A DNA stretch of 64,000 nt from Streptomyces coeruleorubidus (GTDB lineage: Bacteria > Actinomycetota > Actinomycetes > Streptomycetales > Streptomycetaceae): assembly GCF_008705135.1 (NCBI RefSeq), contig NZ_CP023694.1, positions 7,291,001-7,355,000 of the forward strand. Direction: 5' to 3'. The notes below the pieces were generated by a model, which saw only the letters and a list, made by a program, of their open reading frames with translations, searched no databases and was not told the origin of the DNA. Position numbers and translations under genes: made by a program. Below are positions 10,318 to 17,285 of the stretch, one piece after another; positions within the stretch are counted from its first letter, which is position 1, and the number at the start of each line of letters is the position of its first letter.

Positions 10318-11385
10318 ATGTCCCCCGCACGCCTCCCGAACGGCAACGGCGCGACCATGACCCAGGCACCGACACCCACCGCGGACACCGTCCGCCGATT
10401 GGTCCGTTCCCTGCTCAAGGACGGCAAGGACAGCAAGGACGGCAAGGACGGCCAGGACGGCCAGGACATCAAGCAGGGCAAGGACGGCAAGGGCGGCAGG
10501 GAGGCCCGGCAGGGGAGGGGCTCCGCCGCCGGCCCCGACATCCGGCCCGCCACCGAGGGCGCCGACCCGGCCACCTGGTGGGTCGGCAACCGCCATGTGC
10601 TGCGCCTCGCCCCCGACCGCGAGGCCACCGTGCGCCAGCGCCGCGAACTGCGCCTGCGCGACCTCGTCCGCCCGCACGTCCCGGTGGCGGTGCCGGTCAG
10701 CGTGGCGCACGGCGAGTGGGCGCCCGGGCTGACCTACACGCTGGACACCAAGGTGCCCGGCGGCTCGGGAGAGGCCCACGACGTGTCCGCCGTCGGCGAG
10801 GCCGACCTCGCCGGACTGCTCACGGGGCTGCGCGAGGTACCGGTCCGGCAGGCCGAGACCCTCGGCGTGCCGCGTACCGCGCCGCGCTCCCTGGAGGGGC
10901 TGCGCCGGGCCGCAGTGCGGGCCGCCGAACGCCTCGCCGACGCCGACGAGTTCGACGCCGCCCGCCTGAACCAGCTCACCGCGCCCGCCGCGGCGCAGCT
11001 CGCCGCCCAGTCGGGCTCGGCGGTCCTCACCCACCACGCCCTCACGGGCGGCCATCTCGTGGTCAGCGCCGACGGACGGGTGCGCGGCGTCCTCGGCTGG
11101 GCCGACGCGGTCGTCGGCGACCCCGCCGAGGACATCGCGGGCCTCGCGCTCGCCGTCGGCTCACCCGCCGCCGTACGCGCCGCCACCCTCGCCGGCTACG
11201 GCGCCCGCCCCTGCCTGCGCGGCCTGTGGCTCGCCCGCTGCGACACGGTCGTCCACCTCGCCGGGGCCCTCACGAGCCGGGACGCGGGCCGGCTCACCCT
11301 GCTGCGCACGCAGGTGCGCCGGGCCTGGGAGCCGATCCTGCTGGAACGGGTGACGGACCTGCGGGACACGGACGACGCCCTCTGA
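10318..11385 (+). CDS. Aminoglycoside-phosphotransferase-fold protein, probable pseudokinase with GKD-repeat insert
   Basis: Protein of 355 residues with the APH-like kinase fold but without a working active site. The place of the catalytic HGDLHPGN loop is taken by HHALTGGH (His239-His246), so the catalytic aspartate is Ala241 and the metal-binding asparagine is His246. The second metal aspartate of the usual IDW motif is Gly260 in GVLGW, while the following ADAVVGDPAEDIA is conserved. The N-lobe region carries a hydrophilic insert of about 28 residues built of KDG/QDG repeats (residues about 34-62). ATG at 10318 is taken with GGAG at 10303; 10357 is an alternative. It follows the Xaa-Pro peptidase closely. 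Ordinary phosphotransferase activity seems unlikely; a binding or regulatory role is inferred. Confidence 0.75.
   Translation: MSPARLPNGNGATMTQAPTPTADTVRRLVRSLLKDGKDSKDGKDGQDGQDIKQGKDGKGGREARQGRGSAAGPDIRPATEGADPATWWVGNRHVLRLAPDREATVRQRRELRLRDLVRPHVPVAVPVSVAHGEWAPGLTYTLDTKVPGGSGEAHDVSAVGEADLAGLLTGLREVPVRQAETLGVPRTAPRSLEGLRRAAVRAAERLADADEFDAARLNQLTAPAAAQLAAQSGSAVLTHHALTGGHLVVSADGRVRGVLGWADAVVGDPAEDIAGLALAVGSPAAVRAATLAGYGARPCLRGLWLARCDTVVHLAGALTSRDAGRLTLLRTQVRRAWEPILLERVTDLRDTDDAL
10416..10500 (+). repeat. Nine-base GGCAAGGAC-type coding microrepeat
   Basis: Degenerate tandem copies of GGCAAGGAC/GGCCAGGAC encoding GKD and GQD triplets inside the pseudokinase. Because the unit is a multiple of three, copy number can vary without breaking the frame. 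Confidence 0.85.
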
Positions 11386-11419
11386 CGGACCGGGCGGCAG
11401 CAGGGCGCCGTAGGGGACC

Positions 11420-13165
11420 TCACTCCTGCAACAGCACCACACCCGACTCCCCGGGCACGTGCACCACCCCGTCCGCCCCGGGCGTCTCCACCGGCTCCCA
11501 CGCGGCCAGCACGCGCGCGTGCTGGACGCCGAGCGACAGCGCGGCCGGTTCCGGCGCCAGGTTCACCGCCACGAGGACGTCCCCGCGCCGGAAGGCGATC
11601 CAGCGGCGCTGCTCGTCGTAGGCGACCTTGGTGTCGGCGAGGTCGGGATCGGTCAGGTCGGGCTGCTCGTGGCGCAGGGCGAGGAGCCGCCGGTACCAGG
11701 CCAGCACGCGCGCGTGGGGCTCGCGTTCCGGCTCGGACCAGTCGAGGCAGGAGCGGTCGCGGGTCGCCGGGTCCTGCGGGTCGGGCACGTCCTCCTCCTT
11801 CCAGCCGTGCGCGGCGAACTCCCGCCGCCTGCCCCGCCGTACCGCGTCCGCCAGCTCGGGGTCGGTGTGGTCGGTGAAGAACTGCCAGGGCGTGCCGGCC
11901 GCCCACTCCTCGCCCATGAAGAGCATCGGTGTGAAGGGCGCCGTCAGGGTCAGCGTGGCCGCGCAGGCCAGCAGCCCGGGGGAGACCAGGGACGAAAGGC
12001 GGTCCCCCTGGGCGCGGTTGCCCACCTGGTCGTGGGTCTGGCTGTAGCCGAGCAGCCGGTGCCCGGCCACCCGCGTACGGTCCAGGGGGCGGCCGTGGTG
12101 CCGCTCCCGGAAGCTGGAGTACGTCCCGTCGTGGAAGTAGCCGCCGGTCAGGGTCTTGGCGAGCCCGGCGAGGGGAGCGCGCGCGAAGTCGGCGTAGTAG
12201 CCCTGCGACTCGCCGGTCAGCGTGGTGTGCAGGGCGTGGTGGAAGTCGTCGTTCCACTGCGCGTGCAGCCCGAGCCCGCCCTTGTCCCGGGAGGTGATGA
12301 GCCGCGGGTCGTTCAGGTCCGTCTCGGCGACCAGGAACAGCGGCCGGTCCACCTCGGCGGCCAGGGCGTCCACGGCCGTCGACAGCTCCTCCAGGAAGTG
12401 GAGCGCGCGCGTGTCCACCAGCGCGTGCACCGCGTCCAGGCGCAGCCCGTCGATCCGGTAGTCGCGCAGCCACGCCAGCGCGCTGCCGATGAGAAACGCG
12501 CGCACCTCGTCCGAGCCGGGCGCGTCCAGGTTGACCGCGGCGCCCCAGGGCGTGTGATGCCGGTCCGTGAGATACGGCCCGAAGACGGGCAGGTAGTTGC
12601 CGGACGGACCGAAGTGGTTGTGCACCACGTCGAGCACCACGCCCAGGCCGAGTTCGTGGGCCCGGTCGACGAAGCGTTTCAGCGCCTCGGGCCCGCCGTA
12701 CGGCTCGTGGACGGCCCACAGCGAGACGCCCTCGTACCCCCAGCCGTGCGTGCCCGGGAAGGGGCACAGCGGCATCAGCTGCACGTGCGTGACGCCCAGT
12801 TCGGCGAGATGGCCGAGCCGCTCGGCGGCCGCGTCCAGGGTGCCCTCGCGGGTGTACGTCCCGACGTGCATCTCGTACAGCACCGCGCCGGGCAGCGGCC
12901 GCCCCCGCCACCGGGCGCGCCACTCGTACCGCTCGTGGTCGACGACCGCGCTCAGCCCGTCCGGGCCGTCCGGCTGCCGGCGCGAGCACGGATCGGGCCG
13001 TACGGGACCGTCGTCCAGCGCGAAGCCGTACCGGGACCCGTCGCGCGCGTCCGCCTCGCCCCGCCACCATCCCGCCCGCTCCGGATCGCGCTCCAACGCG
13101 CGCGTGACGCCGTCGCACTGGAGCGTCACACGGCCTGCCTGCGGTGCCCACACCTCGAACTGCAC
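11420..13165 (-). CDS. treZ: Malto-oligosyltrehalose trehalohydrolase
   Basis: Family GH13 enzyme of 581 residues that releases trehalose from the maltooligosyltrehalose made by TreY. The N-terminal carbohydrate-binding domain begins MQFEVWAPQAGRVTL. The barrel shows the GH13 regions in order: DVVHNHFG (region I), GLRLDAVHAL with the nucleophile aspartate, LVAETDLNDPR with the acid-base glutamate, and YSQTHDQVGNR with the last catalytic aspartate. LLFMGEEWAA-type sequence near residue 415 is characteristic of TreZ. It is separated from treY by four kilobases that hold an FHA gene and two peptidases. The gene is complete and the start is at ATG 13165. Confidence 0.95.
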   Translation of the reverse strand: MQFEVWAPQAGRVTLQCDGVTRALERDPERAGWWRGEADARDGSRYGFALDDGPVRPDPCSRRQPDGPDGLSAVVDHERYEWRARWRGRPLPGAVLYEMHVGTYTREGTLDAAAERLGHLAELGVTHVQLMPLCPFPGTHGWGYEGVSLWAVHEPYGGPEALKRFVDRAHELGLGVVLDVVHNHFGPSGNYLPVFGPYLTDRHHTPWGAAVNLDAPGSDEVRAFLIGSALAWLRDYRIDGLRLDAVHALVDTRALHFLEELSTAVDALAAEVDRPLFLVAETDLNDPRLITSRDKGGLGLHAQWNDDFHHALHTTLTGESQGYYADFARAPLAGLAKTLTGGYFHDGTYSSFRERHHGRPLDRTRVAGHRLLGYSQTHDQVGNRAQGDRLSSLVSPGLLACAATLTLTAPFTPMLFMGEEWAAGTPWQFFTDHTDPELADAVRRGRRREFAAHGWKEEDVPDPQDPATRDRSCLDWSEPEREPHARVLAWYRRLLALRHEQPDLTDPDLADTKVAYDEQRRWIAFRRGDVLVAVNLAPEPAALSLGVQHARVLAAWEPVETPGADGVVHVPGESGVVLLQE

Positions 13166-13338
13166 GGACGGTTCCCCTTCGTCTGCTCACCGTGATGTAG
13201 CCCGTCCATGGTGCGTCAAACGCGATCAATCCGCTGGTGCATCCACCCATTTGCGGCGGGTCTCGGCGGATGCGGGCGCGGGGCGGCCGTTTTCCCGTTT
13301 TCTGGACAGCCCGGCCGCACTGCCCGACAATCACGATC

Positions 13339-13890
13339 GTGACGTCGTCCTTCGAGTTCAACACGTACCCCGCGCGGCTCTCCGACGTGGAGCGCGACAG
13401 GGCGCTGAAGGTGCTCCGTGACGGCGTCGCCATGGGCCGCCTCTCCCATGACACGTTCATCCGCCGCATGGAACTGGCGCTCTCCGCCCGCCGCGCGGAC
13501 GAGCTCGCCGTGCTCACCGCCGACCTGCCCACGGAGAGCCGGTTCTCCCGCCTGGTGTTCGGCACCGTCGAGGCGGTCTCCGGGTTCACCGTACGGCTGC
13601 GCAGAGCCTGGCAGGCCGAGAAACTGCCCAAGCTGCTGCTGCCCCACCCGGCGCACGGCCATCCGCTGCGCATAGGCCGCGACCCCGCCAGCGGACTGCG
13701 CCTCAACCACGAGACCGTCTCCCGCGTCCACGCCGAACTCCGTCACCAGGGCGGCATGTGGGTGCTGCGGGACCTCGGCTCCACCAACGGCACGACGGTG
13801 AACGGACGGCGCGTGGTCGGCGCGGCCGTCGTCCGCGAGGGCGACCAGGTGGGCTTCGGGCGGATGTCGTTCCGGCTGTCGGCCGACTGA
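13339..13890 (+). CDS. DUF1707 and FHA domain protein
   Basis: Protein of 183 residues. Residues about 10-65 (YPARLSDVERDRAL, then GRLSHDTFIRRMELALSARR) form a DUF1707/SHOCT-like segment common in actinobacterial membrane-associated proteins. The C-terminal 85 residues are a forkhead-associated domain with the phosphothreonine-binding motifs LRIGRDPASG, SRVHAEL and LGSTNGTTVNGRRV. It probably reads the state of a Ser/Thr kinase substrate. GTG at 13339 is chosen because homologues start just before the YPARLSD motif. No kinase gene is adjacent, so the partner is unknown. It diverges from treZ. Confidence 0.85.
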   Translation: MTSSFEFNTYPARLSDVERDRALKVLRDGVAMGRLSHDTFIRRMELALSARRADELAVLTADLPTESRFSRLVFGTVEAVSGFTVRLRRAWQAEKLPKLLLPHPAHGHPLRIGRDPASGLRLNHETVSRVHAELRHQGGMWVLRDLGSTNGTTVNGRRVVGAAVVREGDQVGFGRMSFRLSAD

Positions 13891-14066
13891 CCGGAAACAG
13901 AGCCGTGCCTTAGCTCTGGCCTTGGATTTACCGGCTGTCGATCCGCGGGGAGTGGCTCAAAACCCGTTGCTCCCGGCGGTGTTGACGTACCCCCGAAGTC
14001 GTGACTGACTGTGTGTACGCCATGTACAGCTGGTGAAGCGACGGCACCGCATTGGGGAGGTGTGCC

Positions 14067-15419
14067 CTGCCGCCCCTCCCGCGCTACCCGACCGTCGACG
14101 AACTGGGCGCCCGGGCCGCCGCCCTCGTCGCCCGCCACCCGCGTGAGGCCCGGCTGCGCAGGATCGGCACGTCCCGCGCGGGCACGCCCATGTGGCTGCT
14201 CTCCGTCGGGCACGGCAGCCGCCAGGCCCTCGTCGTCGCCGGCCCCCACGCCAACGAACCCGTGGGCGGAGCCACCGTGCTGCGCCTGGCCGAGCGGGCG
14301 CTGGCCGACCCGCGGCTCACCGAGGGCGCCGACGCCACCTGGAACCTGCTGCTGTGCCTCGACCCGGACGGGCTGCGCCGCAACGAGGGCTGGCTCACCG
14401 GCCCTTACACCCTCGGCCGGTACTTCCGGAGCTTCTTCCGGCCCGGCTTCCTGGAACAGCCCGAATGGCTGCCCGACGGCGCGGCCGGCGCGGCCCTGCC
14501 GGAGACCCGCGCCCTGCTCGGCGTCCAGGACGAACTGCGGCCGTTCCTCCAGTGCTCCCTGCACGGCGTGGACGTCGGCGGCGGCTTCGTCGAGCTCACG
14601 GACGATCTGCCCGGGCTCGCCCAGCGTGTCGCGCACACCGCGGCCCGGCTCGGCATCCCCCGCGAGCTGGGCGCCTACGACGCCCTGTACTGGCCCGGCC
14701 TCGGGCCCGCCGTCTACCGGATACCGCCGCCGCGCCGGGCCGACCTGGCCGCGGCCATAACGGAGGCCGCCGTCGAGTCGACGTGGTTCCATCCGCACCG
14801 GCACGGCACGCTCACCGCGGTCGTCGAGGCGCCCATGTGGGGCGTGGCGGCCGTCTCGGACGGCTCCCCGCCCGCCGACCGGGACGCGGTGCTGCGGGCC
14901 GTGAGCCGCACCCTGCGCCACGACACGGGGCTCCTGCGGCACCTCCTGGCCCGCATCCGGCCGCACCTCGCCGCCGTGCCCGACACGGCGCGCCTGCTCG
15001 CCCCGGTCGACGACTATTTACTGGTCTGCCCCGGCCTCGCCGACGCCTGGGACCCCGACACCGGCGACGGCGCGGCGCACCCCCTGCCGCCCCTGAGCAC
15101 CGCCCACCTCGCCGCCCTGCGCATCTCCGGGCGACGGCTGGCCCTGCGCACCGCCGGTCTCCTGCACCAGCTCGTGCGGGCCGCCGGGCACGACCCGGCC
15201 GGGGCCCTGCCGGAGCTGGACCGGCTGATCGACGAGTGGTGCGCCGACTACCGCGACGGCTGCGGGGCGCGCTGGATCCCGGTGGCACGCCAGGCGGAGT
15301 ACCAGGCGCGCGTCGTGCTCTCCGCCTTCGAACTGGCCGCGCGGCCCACGGGCGCGGGCTCCGGCTCGGGCGGACCGGGGTGGGAGTCCGGGGCGGCGGT
15401 GCCGATGCAGCGGGAGTGA
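14067..15419 (+). CDS. M14-family zinc carboxypeptidase (probable CTG start)
   Basis: Zinc peptidase of about 450 residues with no evident signal peptide. Zinc ligands are HANE in AGPHANEPVGG and the histidine of CSLHGVDVGG; the catalytic glutamate is in TAVVEAPMWG. The only plausible Shine-Dalgarno, GGGGAGG at 14054-14060, is six bases before CTG at 14067; a TTG at 14052 overlaps that site. The convergent paralogue begins with the matching residues (VLPELRYPTV against LPPLPRYPTV), which favours CTG. A TGTAC-GCCAT-GTACA palindrome at 14014-14028 may be an operator. The C-terminus is a Gly/Ser tail. Substrate may be a peptidoglycan-type or gamma-glutamyl peptide, but this is not shown. Confidence 0.8.
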   Translation: MPPLPRYPTVDELGARAAALVARHPREARLRRIGTSRAGTPMWLLSVGHGSRQALVVAGPHANEPVGGATVLRLAERALADPRLTEGADATWNLLLCLDPDGLRRNEGWLTGPYTLGRYFRSFFRPGFLEQPEWLPDGAAGAALPETRALLGVQDELRPFLQCSLHGVDVGGGFVELTDDLPGLAQRVAHTAARLGIPRELGAYDALYWPGLGPAVYRIPPPRRADLAAAITEAAVESTWFHPHRHGTLTAVVEAPMWGVAAVSDGSPPADRDAVLRAVSRTLRHDTGLLRHLLARIRPHLAAVPDTARLLAPVDDYLLVCPGLADAWDPDTGDGAAHPLPPLSTAHLAALRISGRRLALRTAGLLHQLVRAAGHDPAGALPELDRLIDEWCADYRDGCGARWIPVARQAEYQARVVLSAFELAARPTGAGSGSGGPGWESGAAVPMQRE

Positions 15420-15599
15420 CGGCGCGGCCGAGACCGAAGTGTGCGGCACCAACCGGCACAGCACTGGCGGCGCCGGGGCGACCCGCTGGGCGCGGCCGCC
15501 GGCGAGGCTCTGCGGCGGCGACCGCCATGCCGCAGCCGGGCGCTGGCCGGCTGCCGGCCGCGCACGCTCCGGGAGGCTGATGCCGGACGCGCCCGACCC

Positions 15600-15631
15600 G
15601 GCCCGCGTTCGCCCCGGCCCGCGTTCGCCCC
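15600..15631 (+). repeat. Tandem duplication of a 16-bp unit between convergent peptidase genes
   Basis: Two perfect adjacent copies of a 16-bp sequence (15600-15615 and 15616-15631). The surrounding 15420-15687 gap between the converging peptidase genes is very GC-rich and contains no supported gene. Confidence 0.8.
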
Positions 15632-15687
15632 GGCCGTCGGCTCGGCCCGGCCACCAGGGACCCCCGGGGATCCGGGCGCGCAGGCGC

Positions 15688-16947
15688 CTACGACGCCCCC
15701 TCGCGCGCGTGCAGCGCCGCGGCCACCACCGTGCGGGACTGGTGCTCGACCTGGTGCTCCAACGGCACCCAACGGGCGCGGAAACGTTCCGCGAAGGCGT
15801 CGCTCCAGGTCGCCACGAGCTCCTCCAGCTGCTCGGCCGCCCGGTCGTCGGTCCCGCGCAGCACCCGCCGCAGCATGGCCGCCGCCCGCAGCGGCACGCG
15901 GCGCGCGAACGCGTCCACACTCCCGACGTATGCCCTGGTGCCGTCTGCGGGCGGCGTGCTCACCAGGTCGTCGGCCAGCCCCGGCACCAGCTCCAGCCCC
16001 CACCGCGCGGCCCGCAGCAACGGCCCGTCCAGGTCCGCCAGCCGGGGCAGCGCGGCGTCGAGCACCCGCGTCACCTCCAGCGCGTCCCGTTGCAGCCGGC
16101 GCGCGAGCCGTCCGAGGGCCGCCGCCGGAGCCGGATGCGGGGCAGGGTCGTCCACCAGGTCGCTCGCCCACATCGGCACCTCGACCACGGCGGTCAGACC
16201 GCCGTACCGGTGGGCGTGGTACCAGGTGCTGTGCCGCGCGTCGTCCGGCAGGCTCGGATAAGCCGGTCCTGCCTCCGGCGCGGGCATGACGTGCACCCCC
16301 GGCCCGGACGCGGGCCAGCCCGCGGCGTCCGAGGCGCCGGTCTCCACCGGGATGTGCAGCTCGGCCGCGGACTTGGCGAACGGCTCGGCCAGCCCGGGCA
16401 CGTCCTTCGTCAACTGCACCCAGCTGCCGCCCAGGTCCGTGCCGTGCAGGGTCACCTGGAGGTAGGGGCGCAGCTCGTCGATGACGCCGGTCAGGGCCCG
16501 GGTCTCGGGCGGCAGCCGGTCGGGCGGCAGCACGGACGGCGCCCACTCCGGCTGCTCCGGGCCCGCGGGGCGGAAGAAGCCGAGGTGGTAGTCGAACAGG
16601 CTGCGCGGCGCCGGCGTCACATGCAGGCTCGCCCCGTCGGGGTCCGCGCACAGCAGGAAGTGCCAGGAGATGCCGTCGCGTAACTCCGGCTCCACCAGCA
16701 CCCGTCGGGCGAGCGCGAGCAGCGTGCAGGAGCCGGTCGGCTCGTTGGCGTGGGCGCCGGCCACCACCAGCACGGCATGGCGGGCGCGGCCGACCGACAG
16801 CAGGTGCAAAGGTCTGCCCGCGCGCGAGAGACCCACCTGCCGCAGGGTGCACACCCCGGGTCGGTGAGCGGCCAACGCCCGGGCAGCAGAGACCTGTTCG
16901 GCCACCGTCGGGTAGCGCAGCTCCGGCAGGACACTCACCCCCGTCAC
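15688..16947 (-). CDS. M14-family zinc carboxypeptidase, paralogue of the convergent gene
   Basis: Zinc peptidase of about 419 residues, similar along its whole length to the convergent M14 gene. Ligands are HANE in AGAHANEPTGS and the histidine of VTLHGTDLGG; the catalytic glutamate is in TAVVEVPMW. GTG at 16947 is used and GTG at 16938 is possible; the open frame continues to a TTG at 16998, but that TTGACA is a perfect -35 hexamer, with TACTGC 19 bases later, and so is more likely promoter than coding. No signal peptide is visible. The pair looks like an old duplication in inverted orientation. Both keep catalytic residues, so both are expected to be active. Confidence 0.82.
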   Translation of the reverse strand: MTGVSVLPELRYPTVAEQVSAARALAAHRPGVCTLRQVGLSRAGRPLHLLSVGRARHAVLVVAGAHANEPTGSCTLLALARRVLVEPELRDGISWHFLLCADPDGASLHVTPAPRSLFDYHLGFFRPAGPEQPEWAPSVLPPDRLPPETRALTGVIDELRPYLQVTLHGTDLGGSWVQLTKDVPGLAEPFAKSAAELHIPVETGASDAAGWPASGPGVHVMPAPEAGPAYPSLPDDARHSTWYHAHRYGGLTAVVEVPMWASDLVDDPAPHPAPAAALGRLARRLQRDALEVTRVLDAALPRLADLDGPLLRAARWGLELVPGLADDLVSTPPADGTRAYVGSVDAFARRVPLRAAAMLRRVLRGTDDRAAEQLEELVATWSDAFAERFRARWVPLEHQVEHQSRTVVAAALHAREGAS

Positions 16948-16967
16948 ATCCGCCCGAGTTCGCAATC

Positions 16968-16998
16968 GCAGTACCCCACGGCCATGGTGCGGTGTCAA
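16968..16998 (-). promoter_or_regulatory. Candidate promoter of the minus-strand M14 peptidase
   Basis: TTGACA (16998-16993) and TACTGC (16973-16968) on the minus strand, spaced by 19 bases, lie just upstream of the GTG start candidates. This matches the vegetative sigma consensus reasonably, though the spacer is one to two bases long. Confidence 0.45.
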
Positions 16999-17114
16999 GG
17001 GCGCGGCCGGGGAGGCTCCAGGGGGCGCCCGGAAGCACTGCCGGGCGGGTGCGGGGCGGGACGTCCTGGCCGGTGTGCCGACTCCGCCGCCGGTGTGGCG
17101 TCACCGGCGCGGTG

Positions 17115-17234
17115 TCACTGCTGGTGCAGCCCGCGTCCGGCCAGGGACAGGAACACCTCGCCGACCGCCTCCGAGAGGGCGGGGTGCGGATGGACGTGCC
17201 GGGCGACGTCGGACGGCTCCGCGTCCGGCAATCC
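17115..17234 (-). pseudogene. Remnant of the C-terminus of a dihydrolipoamide dehydrogenase-like flavoprotein
   Basis: About 39 codons on the minus strand, ending in TGA at 17115-17117, read DVARHVHPHPALSEAVGEVF and then LSLAGRGLHQQ. This is the end of the dimerisation domain of the Lpd/mercuric reductase family, including the HPHP active-site motif that serves the partner subunit. No FAD- or NAD-binding part precedes it: the frame runs straight into the short spacer behind treY. It is therefore a decayed fragment left by a deletion, not a gene. It ends near the M14 promoter region. Confidence 0.75.
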
Positions 17235-17285
17235 GCCTGCCGGCCTGCGGGGCTCGCGTGTCGCCGGCTGCAAATCGGCTCCGCC

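Noticed and set aside
15420..15687. Gene between the two M14 peptidases
   Set aside because: Only Arg/Pro/Ala-rich frames without starts or motifs, and a 16-bp tandem duplication.
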